A stretch of 64,000 nt of DNA, taken from Clostridiaceae bacterium. Lineage in GTDB: Bacteria > Bacillota > Clostridia > Lachnospirales > Lachnospiraceae. This document shows positions 46,511 through 54,657 of this stretch, in pieces. Numbering within the stretch: the stretch's first letter is position 1; every line of letters begins with the position of its first letter. The translations under genes were made by a program, and so were the position numbers. The notes beneath the pieces are model-generated. The model saw only the letters and a list, made by a program, of their open reading frames with translations, was not told the origin of the DNA and ran no database searches. The stretch is from NCBI GenBank assembly GCA_018378255.1, contig JAGZXV010000004.1:9922-73921 (forward strand), read 5' to 3'.

Positions 46511-47998
46511 CTACAACCCAAGAATCCCCGCCACGGTATCTTCCATCTGGTCAACATCACATTCTTTTGTATGCAAAACCTTGGCATTGCGTATCTCTTC
46601 CACAGCTTTTGGAATCGGCACGCCGGATGCTCTGCTGAGTTCATCAATTAAAGAAAACTCGTCCTGTCCGCTCTGGTCGCCGAATATGGCATCCATCACA
46701 CTGCGTGAAAACTTATACGGACTTGCCGTAGACGCGATCACAGTCTTAGCCCGGTCCGCAGTCTCTTTACGGTATTTGTCATAGACGGCTGCCGCCACAC
46801 CTGTATGGGTATCGATCATATAATCGGTATCATTATACAGTTTTTTAATGGTTGCCGCATTCTCCTGCTGTGTAGCATAGTTGCCCCAGAAGTCCGTCAG
46901 CTTCTCTTTCATGGATTCCGTGATCGTATAACTGCCGGTTGAAGTGAGTTCTCCCATCAATTCCGCTGTTTTAGCTCCATCACAGCCAGTGCTCAGATAA
47001 ATGAGGCGCTCTAAGTTGCTGGAAATCAAAATATCCATGGATGGCGAATTGGTCAGTATGAATTCCCTCTTTTTATCGTAGGTTCCGGTTGTGAAGAAAT
47101 CATACAATACTTTATTGTCATTGGAGGCACAGATCAGGGTCTTCACAGGAATACCCATCTGTTTTGCGAAGTACGCAGCCAAAATGTTACCGAAATTGCC
47201 GGTTGGAACCACAACGTTGATTCTCTCGCCATTTTTAATCTCCGCATTGGCGACCAACTGTGCATATGCATATACATAATAAACGATCTGCGGCACCAGT
47301 CTTCCTATATTAATGGAGTTGGCAGAAGAGAGCTGATAGCCCTTTGCAGCTAATTTCTCCTCAAATGCCTTATCGCCAAAAATCTTTTTAACGCCTGTCT
47401 GGGCATCGTCAAAGTTGCCATGAATGGCCACAACGCTGGTATTGTCCCCCTTCTGGGTTACCATCTGAAGCTCCTGTACCTTGCTGACTCCATCTTTCGG
47501 GTAAAATACAATGATTCTGGTTCCTTCTACATCTGCGAATCCTGCCATAGCCGCTTTTCCGGTATCCCCTGAGGTGGCTGTCAGTATAACGATTTCATTA
47601 TCCACATGATTCTTTTTAGCCGCTGTTGTCATTAAATATGGCAGAATCGAAAGTGCCATATCCTTAAACGCGATGGTGCTTCCATGGAATAATTCCAGGA
47701 AATACGCTCCGTCCGCTTTTACCAGCGGAGCAATTGCTTCTGTATCAAATTTACTGTCATAAGCATGTGTAATGCAGTTTTTCAACTCCTCTTCCGTAAA
47801 ATCAGTCAGAAAAAGCTTCATCACTTCATAAGCTACTTCCTGGTATGTCATTCCAGCAAGTTTATTAACCGGTACATCCAGCTGCGGGATTGATTCCGGC
47901 ATATATAAGCCTCCATCTCTGGCCAGGCCGTTCAGAATTGCCTGGGATGCCGTTACATTATTCTCACCCCCGCGAGTGCTCTTATATAACAGGTTCAT
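46511..47998 (-). CDS. thrC: Threonine synthase
   Basis: A 495-residue PLP enzyme for the last step of threonine synthesis, converting O-phosphohomoserine to threonine. The N-terminal STRGGENNVTASQAILNGL, the PLP lysine in GSTIAFKDMALS, the phosphate-binding TATSGDTGKAAM and VVPTGNFGNILAAY are intact. Length fits the long bacterial class. It is a single-gene unit with a promoter and a REP-like palindrome as probable terminator. No T-box or riboswitch is recognised in its short leader. Confidence 0.95.
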   Translation of the reverse strand: MNLLYKSTRGGENNVTASQAILNGLARDGGLYMPESIPQLDVPVNKLAGMTYQEVAYEVMKLFLTDFTEEELKNCITHAYDSKFDTEAIAPLVKADGAYFLELFHGSTIAFKDMALSILPYLMTTAAKKNHVDNEIVILTATSGDTGKAAMAGFADVEGTRIIVFYPKDGVSKVQELQMVTQKGDNTSVVAIHGNFDDAQTGVKKIFGDKAFEEKLAAKGYQLSSANSINIGRLVPQIVYYVYAYAQLVANAEIKNGERINVVVPTGNFGNILAAYFAKQMGIPVKTLICASNDNKVLYDFFTTGTYDKKREFILTNSPSMDILISSNLERLIYLSTGCDGAKTAELMGELTSTGSYTITESMKEKLTDFWGNYATQQENAATIKKLYNDTDYMIDTHTGVAAAVYDKYRKETADRAKTVIASTASPYKFSRSVMDAIFGDQSGQDEFSLIDELSRASGVPIPKAVEEIRNAKVLHTKECDVDQMEDTVAGILGL

Positions 47999-48040
47999 AT
48001 TGTAGGTTCCTTTCTTTTGAAATCATTGTTTAATGGGAAA

Positions 48041-48069
48041 ATTGTAGCACACTTTGCATTCCGGTGCAA
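48041..48069 (-). promoter_or_regulatory. Promoter of thrC
   Basis: Minus-strand TTGCAC (48064-48069) and TACAAT (48041-48046), spacer 17, 42 bases before the ATG. Confidence 0.6.
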
Positions 48070-48253
48070 CTGTTGAAAATGCTTACAGATGATATTAAAA
48101 TCCAAATTTTGTGTCGATTACAACTAAAAAATCGCAGATACACTCAAAAACATGGGGAAATTCTCTGTATTTTTCTTTGAGCCCCTTCTAATGCACCCTT
48201 GGGGAAATACTGCATATATTATAATAAAGCTGAACTTATTGATGTGAACAAGA

Positions 48254-48508
48254 ATGGTTATCCCATTAACTCAGATAGATGTAGGTGAACATGCCCGTGT
48301 TGTCTGGATTGCCAGCGAAGACAGCATGGCAACACGGTTAAATGATCTCGGTTTTATTCCCGAAGGGGAAATTGAATGCGTCCTGAAAGGCGGTTCCAAA
48401 GGCATGCGGGCCTATCTGGTCCGTAACGCTGTTATCGGTCTGCGCCTGGAAAATATTCAGGAGATATTTGTTAAAAGATTGGAATGCGGGGAATGTTCCC
48501 CGGTTTGA
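48254..48508 (+). CDS. feoA: FeoA family ferrous iron transport accessory protein
   Basis: An 84-residue SH3-like FeoA protein. VVWIASEDSMATRLNDLGFIP and the ending GLRLENIQEIFV are family signatures. FeoA assists the FeoB iron transporter at the membrane. In most genomes feoA and feoB are adjacent; here an hsp20 gene on the opposite strand lies between them and feoB is split. A -10 candidate TATAAT (48220-48225) precedes it; the ribosome site is weak. A strong terminator follows. Confidence 0.88.
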   Translation: MVIPLTQIDVGEHARVVWIASEDSMATRLNDLGFIPEGEIECVLKGGSKGMRAYLVRNAVIGLRLENIQEIFVKRLECGECSPV

Positions 48509-48524
48509 CCTATTATTGAATAGA

Positions 48525-48572
48525 CAAAGCAGCTGACCGGTCCCTGGATGGCCGGCAGCTGCTTTGTAATTT
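48525..48572 (+). terminator. Terminator of feoA
   Basis: CAAAGCAGCTG(A)CCGG and CCGGCAGCTGCTTTG pair with one bulged base and are followed by TAATTTTAC. Confidence 0.8.
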
Positions 48573-48618
48573 TACTTTATACTCCTTTTTTAGATAAATA
48601 CATTCGTCCCATATAAAA

Positions 48619-48650
48619 ACAGCCCAGCGAAAAGAGCTTCGCCGGGCTGT
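48619..48650 (-). terminator. Terminator of hsp20
   Basis: ACAGCCCAGCGAA and TTCGCCGGGCTGT pair with one mismatch; on the minus strand the stem is followed by a TTTTTAT run. Confidence 0.8.
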
Positions 48651-48679
48651 TGTCCACGGATGTTGTCCCTATCTTTTAG

Positions 48680-48721
48680 AGTGTGTTTGAAAGATGACGG
48701 AAATGAATTTTCAAACACACT
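48680..48721. repeat. Miniature palindrome related to the glnN-leader element
   Basis: Perfect 13-base arms AGTGTGTTTGAAA and TTTCAAACACACT around a 16-base loop. On the minus strand the first ~28 bases closely match one end of the 165-bp element at 45159-45323, so it may be an internal deletion derivative. It lies just after the hsp20 stop. Confidence 0.75.
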
Positions 48722-48727
48722 GTAGTA

Positions 48728-49213
48728 CTAGCCTTCAATTGCTATATAATTATTCTCTTCGATCTGGTTTTTCACTTCCTTAGGAATCGAGAGTTTGAGT
48801 ATGCCGTCTTCAAACTTGGCGTGAATGTCTTCCTGCCGCACTCCTTCTCCCACATAAAAGCTTCTCGCGCACTGTCCCGTGTAGCGTTCCCGGCGGATAT
48901 AATTGCCTTCTTTGTCTTTCTCATCTTTGTTAAGCCCTTTGGATGCGCTGATAGTCAAATAACCATTTTCCAGCTTTGCAGATACTTCCTCTTTCTTAAA
49001 TCCGGGCAGGTCAATGTCCAGCTCGTAGGTATTATCGGTTTCTCTGACATCGGTCTTCATCAGTTTTTTCTCGTTCTTGCCATACAAAGGATTGCGTCTT
49101 CCAAAGAAATCTCTGTTGAAATCACGTCTGAATTCTTCACTTAAATCTTTTCCAAACGGGAAATCCATCCATTCATCAAACAAGTTTTCTCCAAAAATAC
49201 TAGGCATCAACAT
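48728..49213 (-). CDS. Small heat-shock protein Hsp20
   Basis: A 161-residue alpha-crystallin-type chaperone that holds unfolding proteins. The crystallin domain covers ~50-150, with VRETDNTYELDIDLPGFKKEE, GYLTISA and DGILKLSIPK. The start has GGAGG at an eight-base spacing. A CIRCE operator overlaps its promoter, so HrcA control is likely. The gene sits between feoA and the feoB 5' part, on the opposite strand. Confidence 0.93.
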   Translation of the reverse strand: MLMPSIFGENLFDEWMDFPFGKDLSEEFRRDFNRDFFGRRNPLYGKNEKKLMKTDVRETDNTYELDIDLPGFKKEEVSAKLENGYLTISASKGLNKDEKDKEGNYIRRERYTGQCARSFYVGEGVRQEDIHAKFEDGILKLSIPKEVKNQIEENNYIAIEG

Positions 49214-49327
49214 AAATCATTCCTCCATTTCATTCGATGCTTTACGCCATCACTTATTTTTGAACTACTTGAATCAATTCGGGATCATTAAAATCTCTAA
49301 CAGGTCCTTCTCTTTTGTTCTATCTGT

Positions 49328-49356
49328 AATATAACACATATTTTTAGCACTGTCAA
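49328..49356 (-). promoter_or_regulatory. Sigma-A promoter of hsp20
   Basis: Minus-strand TTGACA (49351-49356) and TATATT (49328-49333), spacer 17. The -35 box lies inside the CIRCE operator, so a bound repressor would block the polymerase. Confidence 0.8.
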
Positions 49357-49370
49357 TACGAGAGTGCTAA
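49344..49370. promoter_or_regulatory. CIRCE operator (HrcA binding site)
   Basis: TTAGCACTG-N9-GAGTGCTAA. It matches the CIRCE consensus TTAGCACTC-N9-GAGTGCTAA at 17 of 18 arm positions. CIRCE is the known operator of the HrcA heat-shock repressor, usually found before groESL and dnaK operons; here it controls hsp20. Confidence 0.9.
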
Positions 49371-49474
49371 TTTCACACTTATTTCACATTTATCCCGGGA
49401 TTTTACGGTCTGGCAGGCACTACCGGTGTCTTCCTTTCATATGTAACTATTAGGTTATAAATTGGAGGAATTAT

Positions 49475-49582
49475 ATGGAAGACAATCGCGTGGTAATTGC
49501 GTTGGCCGGAAACCCTAATGTGGGGAAAAGCACCATATTTAATGGTTTAACCGGGTTGAGACAGCATACGGGGAGATGTTAA
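49475..49582 (+). pseudogene. feoB: feoB 5' part, interrupted
   Basis: The frame codes for 35 residues and then a stop created by the inserted element. ATG 49475 follows GGAGG. The G1 loop GNPNVGKS and the start of the switch region, RQHTG, are present and clearly FeoB. The sequence continues in the 3' part at 51767. Joining the two at the shared 12-base core gives a 611-codon frame with stop, so the interruption is clean and possibly reversible. Confidence 0.9.
49561..49572 (+). repeat. Left copy of the 12-bp attachment core
   Basis: ACAGCATACGGG is identical to 51766-51777; flanking bases differ on both sides. This marks the left boundary between feoB and the inserted element. Confidence 0.85.
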
Positions 49583-49595
49583 TTAGAGGGAAAAC
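49579..49595 (+). repeat. Left inverted attachment arm
   Basis: TTAATTAGAGGGAAAAC; its reverse complement matches 51748-51764 at 16 of 17 positions. Confidence 0.8.
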
Positions 49596-49793
49596 TTAAT
49601 TAATAATCTCAAAAATGTCATCCACCTGGCAGTCTAAGATCGCACACAGTTTATCAACGGTGCGGGTAGAAATATGTTCGCCATGCTTAATTCTGGATAG
49701 TTGTCCGGGGCTGAAGTTATAATAACGGACTAAACGGTACTGATTAATGCCTTTTTCTTCAAGAGTACGCCATAAAGGTTCATAGGATACCAA
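49596..49793 (-). CDS. XRE family (Cro/CI-type) regulator
   Basis: A 65-residue single-domain HTH protein (QYRLVRYYNFSPGQLSRIKHG and CAILDCQVDDIFEI). The TTG start is supported by GGAGG seven bases upstream. It reads toward the left end of the element and stops immediately beside the left attachment arm. It likely represses the recombinase or sets maintenance of the integrated state; this is inferred from the layout of small integrative elements. Confidence 0.85.
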   Translation of the reverse strand: MVSYEPLWRTLEEKGINQYRLVRYYNFSPGQLSRIKHGEHISTRTVDKLCAILDCQVDDIFEIIN

Positions 49794-50351
49794 ACTATCA
49801 CCTCCATCATTTGTAAAATTATTTGCAAGAATCTTTAGTAAATTAATTTATAAGATACTGTGTAGCTATATTATAATATAATGATCGTAATTATACAAAT
49901 TATTTTGTATTTTGGGGGCTGGGAACTATTTTGTGGAGCCGGGGGAGCGGTGCCGTTTCATTCACGCTGAAAAGGCTGATACCTGGTCCGGTTTCATGGG
50001 TGGCTGCTGGGCCGCAGGCTGCGGCTGCGGATGGCTATTATAAGTATGGACTGCTGGTTGGCGGTTTCTGGTTTGGTCTCCCCTTTTCCGCGCTCAGCCG
50101 GTATCATCATCCTGCTCTTTCTTTTTTATTTCCTTTACCGTTATATTCACATGTTCCCTGTCCCCAATTATCATTGCGATTGTCTGAAAAACTTTCTCTA
50201 TATCCAATGTGCCGTGCAGGGTAATTTTATCATTCATACATCATTTCCCCTTTTTGGTAAATTGTATGCATCGGGGGTTGTACCTGTTGTTTCCTTTTTA
50301 TCTGTATTTTTTATATCCTCATTTACATACAATCAAAGAGGAGATGATATC
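49794..50351. other. Spacer between regulator and recombinase
   Basis: The first ~100 bases are AT-rich with several -10-like boxes facing both ways and probably hold divergent promoters. The rest is GC-richer. Open frames at 49931-50224 and 49996-50043 (a short Gly/Cys-rich MGGCWAAGCGCGWLL) lack good ribosome sites; no gene is supported. Confidence 0.4.
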
Positions 50352-51743
50352 ATGCCCAAAAAAGAAAATTCAAAACTCATCCGGGTCGCAGCTTACAGCA
50401 GAGTGTCCTCAGATGAACAGGCTAAGCACGGGGATTCCATGCGGGATCAGGGGGAACGGACCCTGGAATACATAAACAGCCATCCTGATATGGTACTGGC
50501 AGGAGTATTTACCGATGATGGGATTTCAGGTCAGAAATTGGAACGGGACGACTTTCAACGCCTCATGGACGCGGTCAAAGCGGATGAAATTGATTTGATT
50601 ATCTTTACAAAATTGGAACGCTGGTTCCGCAGCCTGAGACATTATCTGAATACCCAGGCCATTTTGGAGGAGCACAATGTATGCTGGACCGCCATTGACC
50701 AGCCTTATTTTGACACCAGCACTCCACACGGGCGCGCCTTTGTCGCGCAATCCATGATGTGGGCGGAGCTGGAGGCCCAAAATGACGGCATCCGCATCAC
50801 AGATGTATTTAAAAATAAGGTAAAGTATGGAGAAGTGATTACCGGTAAAGTGCCGCGGGGATACAGGATTGAAAATAAGCATCTGGTTTTTTCTGAAGAA
50901 GCGCCGGCCATTTATGACAGCATCCTGTATTTTCTAAAAACCCAATCCCTGAGCGGTACAGTCAAATATATGCACAGCCGCTACAGCATAACCATGACGC
51001 TTGCCAATTTTAAAGAAAGTATTCTGCGCAATTCCAAGTACACAGGGCGGTACAGAGACAATGATACCTATTGTCCGCGGCTGATATCCGATGATATTTG
51101 GAATGAAATACAGAAAATTTTAAATGCAAACAGGAATATAAAGGGGAGCCAAAGGTATCCATACATCTTTTCCGGGCTTTTAATCTGCGGTGAATGCGGC
51201 TGTAAAATGAGCGGCTGTAAAATCAATGTATGCATAAAGCGGAAAAGCGGAAAAGAATACCGTTACAAATATCCTGCTTATGAATGCAAACAATACCGTA
51301 CTAAAAGGGAATGCTTAAACGGAGGGGAAATAAGGGAAAAAGCAATTGAAACGCATTTATTGGAATATATCGTTGAAAAAATGCGGACTTACACAGCATC
51401 ATATACAAACCAGAGCAAAAATCCCTTAGATAACCGGATGCAAAAAGCGGCCATTCGTAAAAAAATGGATCGTTTAAAAGACCTCTATATCGATGGACTG
51501 ATTCCCATGGACGAATACAAATCTGATCGGGAAAAATATTCGGCGGAACTGGAAAGTCTTCCCGATATTATGGAATCGCCTGTTGATTTCACAAAGATCA
51601 GCCATCTTTTAAACAGTGATTTCGAGGTCATTTATGCTTCGTTTGACAATGAGGAAAAGCGCCGCTTCTGGCGGTCTGTCGTAAAAGAAATCAGTATTTC
51701 AAAAAGTAATAACAGGAAAAGAGAATATAAGATATTTTTATGA
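50352..51743 (+). CDS. Serine recombinase
   Basis: A 463-residue site-specific recombinase. The open frame runs upstream, but ATG 50352 has GAGGAG close by and starts the conserved sequence. The resolvase domain is at residues ~10-160, with nucleophile region AAYSRVSSDEQ, IDLIIFTKLERWFRS and the FVAQSMMWAELEAQ helix. A recombinase domain follows (~175-280), then a zinc ribbon with CGECGCKMSGC and a distal Cys in YECKQYRTKRECLNGG, and a coiled C-terminal region. It should catalyse integration and, with a directionality factor, excision. It is shorter than classic phage integrases of this type but all domains are present. Confidence 0.92.
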   Translation: MPKKENSKLIRVAAYSRVSSDEQAKHGDSMRDQGERTLEYINSHPDMVLAGVFTDDGISGQKLERDDFQRLMDAVKADEIDLIIFTKLERWFRSLRHYLNTQAILEEHNVCWTAIDQPYFDTSTPHGRAFVAQSMMWAELEAQNDGIRITDVFKNKVKYGEVITGKVPRGYRIENKHLVFSEEAPAIYDSILYFLKTQSLSGTVKYMHSRYSITMTLANFKESILRNSKYTGRYRDNDTYCPRLISDDIWNEIQKILNANRNIKGSQRYPYIFSGLLICGECGCKMSGCKINVCIKRKSGKEYRYKYPAYECKQYRTKRECLNGGEIREKAIETHLLEYIVEKMRTYTASYTNQSKNPLDNRMQKAAIRKKMDRLKDLYIDGLIPMDEYKSDREKYSAELESLPDIMESPVDFTKISHLLNSDFEVIYASFDNEEKRRFWRSVVKEISISKSNNRKREYKIFL

Positions 51744-51747
51744 TTTT

Positions 51748-51764
51748 GTTTTTCCTCTAATTAA
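51748..51764 (+). repeat. Right inverted attachment arm
   Basis: GTTTTTCCTCTAATTAA, the near-perfect inverted partner of 49579-49595, two bases before the right core copy. Confidence 0.8.
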
Positions 51765-51765
51765 A

Positions 51766-51777
51766 ACAGCATACGGG
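51766..51777 (+). repeat. Right copy of the 12-bp attachment core
   Basis: ACAGCATACGGG, identical to 49561-49572, at the point where the feoB frame resumes. Confidence 0.85.
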
Positions 51778-53512
51778 CAACTGGCCTGGAAAAACGGTAG
51801 CCTCCGCAAGAGGCACCTTTGATTATGAGGGCCAAAGTTATCTTCTGGTAGATCTGCCAGGTACTTATTCATTATCAGCACATTCAGAAGAAGAAGAAAT
51901 CACCAGAGATTATCTGAGTTCAGGGGATGCGGACATGACTGTGGTCGTCTGTGACGCCACCTGCCTGGAGCGGGGGCTTCACCTGTTAAAGCAGATTATT
52001 TCCCTGGATGAACTGAAAGATACGGGCAAACCGGTCATTTTATGTATCAACCTTTGTGATGAGGCCGGTAAAAAAGGGATAGAAATAGATTTTGAGTTGC
52101 TGCGTGATGTGATACAACTCCCTGTAGTCTCGTGTTGTGCCCGCTGTCAGAATTCATTGACAGCACTGAAACAAACGATCTCGGATGCCGAAGATCAGAC
52201 CTTTCACTACGAATGTCTGGACTTCTCACCTAAACGTCTGGCCGACGAAGTGGTGGAATATACAAAAGCCGATTACCGCCGGCGGGAGGAATTCTTAGAC
52301 AGGATTGTAACCGGGAAGATCAGCGGATTGATTCTGATGGTGGCTCTGCTTTTGGGCGTATTCTGGCTGACTATGACCGGAGCCAATTACCCTGGAGAGA
52401 TTTTGTGGAAATGTCTGTTCTATATAGAAGCCCGTTTAGCAGAATGGATGATCTCTATCCACGCTCCTGGCTGGATGATCGGTGCATTGGTATATGGGGT
52501 CTACAGGGTTCTGGCCTGGGTAGTGGCGGTTATGCTGCCGCCGATGGCTATTTTCTTCCCGCTATTCACTTTACTGGAAGATCTGGGGTATCTGCCGCGG
52601 GTAGCATTCAACATGGATCACGCCTTCCAGAAGTGTAAAGCATGTGGAAAACAATGTCTGACCATGGCCATGGGACTGGGCTGTAATGCAGCCGGAGTTG
52701 TGGGCTGCCGCATCATCGATTCACCCAGAGAACGTTTAATCGCAATCCTGACCAATGCCATGGTACCCTGCAACGGCAGATTTCCGACGATTTTCACTCT
52801 GATTACTCTTTTCTTTGTGGCTGGAATTCATGACTCTTTCCTCGCGTCACTGGGTTCCGCAGCCATATTAACGATGGCGATCGTAGGCGGCGTTTTGGCC
52901 ACTCTCGGCTGTTCCTGGCTTTTGTCACACACACTTTTAAAAGGAGTTCCTTCCTCTTTCACTTTGGAACTGCCTCCATACCGAAGACCGCAGATCGGAA
53001 AAGTGATCGTGCGTTCCATATTCGACAGGACGCTGTTCGTTCTGGGCAGAGCGGTGGCAGTGGCTGCCCCTGCGGGGCTGGTTATATGGATCCTGGCCAA
53101 TACGTATGTGGATGGGCAGAGCCTGCTCATCATTTTAACGGGATTTTTCGATCCCCTCGGCAGGCTCATGGGCCTGGACGGCGTTATTCTGGCCGCATTT
53201 ATCCTGGGATTTCCGGCAAATGAAATCGTTCTGCCGATTATTCTGATGGCCTACCTGCAAACCGGCACACTGGTAGAAATGACGGATATCGCCGCGCTGA
53301 AAGAGCTGTTAATCAGCCATGGGTGGACCTGGGTTACAGCCGTCTGCATGCTCATATTCTGTCTGTTCCACTGGCCTTGTTCCACCACCTGTCTGACCAT
53401 CCGTAAAGAAACCGGCTCTTGGAAATGGACTGCAGCAGCCGTATTGCTCCCGACGCTTTTGGGATTCGTCCTCTGCGTTTTGGTCGCTTCAGTTGCCCGG
53501 TTTATATTCTAG
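51767..53512 (+). pseudogene. feoB: feoB 3' part (remaining G domain and membrane permease)
   Basis: From 51767 the frame is open for 582 codons including the stop. It begins QHTGNWPGKTV, the FeoB switch-I/G2 motif, then DLPGTYSL (G3), and CINLCDE in place of the G4 loop. Gate-type membrane regions follow (LMVALLLGVFWLTMTG, GLGCNAAGVVGCRIIDSPRERL, VPCNGRFPTIFTL, GFPANEIVLPI). As it stands it lacks the start codon and G1 loop, so no working ferrous iron GTPase-permease is made while the element is present. An internal ATG at 51935 could give only a truncated product. Confidence 0.9.
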
Positions 53513-53521
53513 GTGTATAAT
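53493..53521 (+). promoter_or_regulatory. Promoter candidate at the end of feoB
   Basis: TTGCCC (53493-53498) and TATAAT (53516-53521), spacer 17. It would transcribe the downstream gene independently of feoB. Confidence 0.5.
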
Positions 53522-53589
53522 ATCTAACAAATACCACAGAGGTTTGAAAATTCCCTCTGAATATCGATAATGCGGAGGCTCCGATACCA

Positions 53590-54123
53590 ATGATCAGTCA
53601 GGTTACAAAGTTAAAATGTATACATTTTACAGAACAGGTTCTTCATGTCCCGGGAAATTATTCAGGCGGCATTTTGGAAATGGCAATAGTCTTTGACAGT
53701 TCCTTAAAACGCCAAACCGTCACTGCATTGACCGGTGATTTAATAAAGGCCTTGAAAGCCCACAGTCCTGTCTTTCGAAATGTACGGTTAAACACTATCA
53801 TATGGAAAAGCAGCAATGAATTGATCAAAGAGGTGACTCCAATGCCGGTTTTGCAGTTGGGCCGCTTCTTTGATCATTGGGAAACAGCGGGTCAGACGAA
53901 GTCATTTGACGAACTGGCCCGCCAGCTCCGGCTGTTTTATGCACGCTCTAAATTGATTTTTGTGTTGACAACCGGGGATTTTTATCTGGAAGATGTGGAT
54001 AAAACAATTTCTTATATGAAGCCGTTTTTGGAAAGAAAACTGATTTTTCTAACAACAGACAAGGATGAAACGGCGCTGAAGCTGACGCGGCGGACGATAC
54101 TGATTCCGGATCATATGGAATGA
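53590..54123 (+). CDS. Conserved protein of unknown function
   Basis: A 177-residue cytoplasmic protein with GGAGG before its start. The layout is alpha/beta, with MAIVFDSSLKR early and LIFVLTTGDFYLEDVDKT late, which resembles the strands and acidic residues of von Willebrand A-like folds but without a clear metal site. It lies 77 bases after feoB. Whether it belongs to the iron system is unknown. Confidence 0.7.
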   Translation: MISQVTKLKCIHFTEQVLHVPGNYSGGILEMAIVFDSSLKRQTVTALTGDLIKALKAHSPVFRNVRLNTIIWKSSNELIKEVTPMPVLQLGRFFDHWETAGQTKSFDELARQLRLFYARSKLIFVLTTGDFYLEDVDKTISYMKPFLERKLIFLTTDKDETALKLTRRTILIPDHME

Positions 54124-54126
54124 GGG

Positions 54127-54621
54127 TTATTCTCCTTCTTTCCACTCCCCGATGACAGTCTGGCCCGCAACTGCATCCATACCCGTTATATACACAGGCG
54201 GTTTCATTCCTTTCAAATCTGTTATAACAAAAACCACAAGATCGGAATATCCTCTCTCTTCGATCATATTCCGGTCAAACTTTAGCAAAATATCCCCGCA
54301 TTTCACCTTGGCTCCGGTTTTAGTGCAGAGTACGAAACCTTCGCCGTTCAGCGCGACAGTATCTAAACCCACATGAATTAAAACCTCTATGCCATTAGAC
54401 AGTGTCATTCCTATGACATGTTTGGAATCTTCCATCACGACGCTGATCACTCCGTCAGCAGGCGCTGTAATCCGGCCTTCGGATGGATATACCGCCACTC
54501 CGTCTCCCAGCCTTTTGGAGGAAAACACCGGATCGGGCACATCCCCCATCGGAATTACTTTCCCTGATACAAATGCGGTTAAATGATCAGGCCGGTTCTT
54601 TTTCTTCATAAATCCAAACAT
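54127..54621 (-). CDS. PTS glucose-type EIIA protein
   Basis: A 164-residue single-domain EIIA of the Glc/Crr type, which passes phosphate from HPr to sugar permeases. The phosphorylated histidine is in VLIHVGLDTVALNGEGF, and VISVVMEDSKHVIGM holds the partner-histidine region. ATG 54621 follows AGGAG; the upstream in-frame start has no ribosome site. No PTS permease is adjacent, so it may serve distant transporters. Confidence 0.88.
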   Translation of the reverse strand: MFGFMKKKNRPDHLTAFVSGKVIPMGDVPDPVFSSKRLGDGVAVYPSEGRITAPADGVISVVMEDSKHVIGMTLSNGIEVLIHVGLDTVALNGEGFVLCTKTGAKVKCGDILLKFDRNMIEERGYSDLVVFVITDLKGMKPPVYITGMDAVAGQTVIGEWKEGE

Positions 54622-54657
54622 TGCTTTTTCTCCTTTTCTTGGAATCACTCAATGGTT

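Larger units (their letters stand above)
49561..51765. mobile_element. 2205-bp serine-recombinase element inserted in feoB
   Basis: The element lies between 12-bp direct repeats and carries an XRE regulator at its left end, a ~560-base spacer and a serine recombinase at its right end. Its inner ends are near-identical 17-bp inverted arms (49579-49595 and 51748-51764, one mismatch), which in the circular form would flank the core symmetrically, as expected of a phage-type attachment site. No capsid, relaxase or accessory genes are present. Confidence 0.85.

Noticed and set aside
47999..48253. T-box or riboswitch before thrC
   Set aside because: The promoter lies only 42 bases before the start codon, leaving no room for a structured leader.
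49931..50224. 97-residue open frame inside the element
   Set aside because: TTG start without a ribosome site, unusual composition and no recognised motif.
50031..50351. Upstream extension of the serine recombinase
   Set aside because: ATG 50352 has a GAGGAG site and begins the resolvase motif; the upstream frame shows no domain.
51935..53512. Separate 525-residue transporter gene starting at 51935
   Set aside because: It is the 3' part of the split feoB; the coding sequence continues upstream to the attachment core and there is no ribosome site at 51935.
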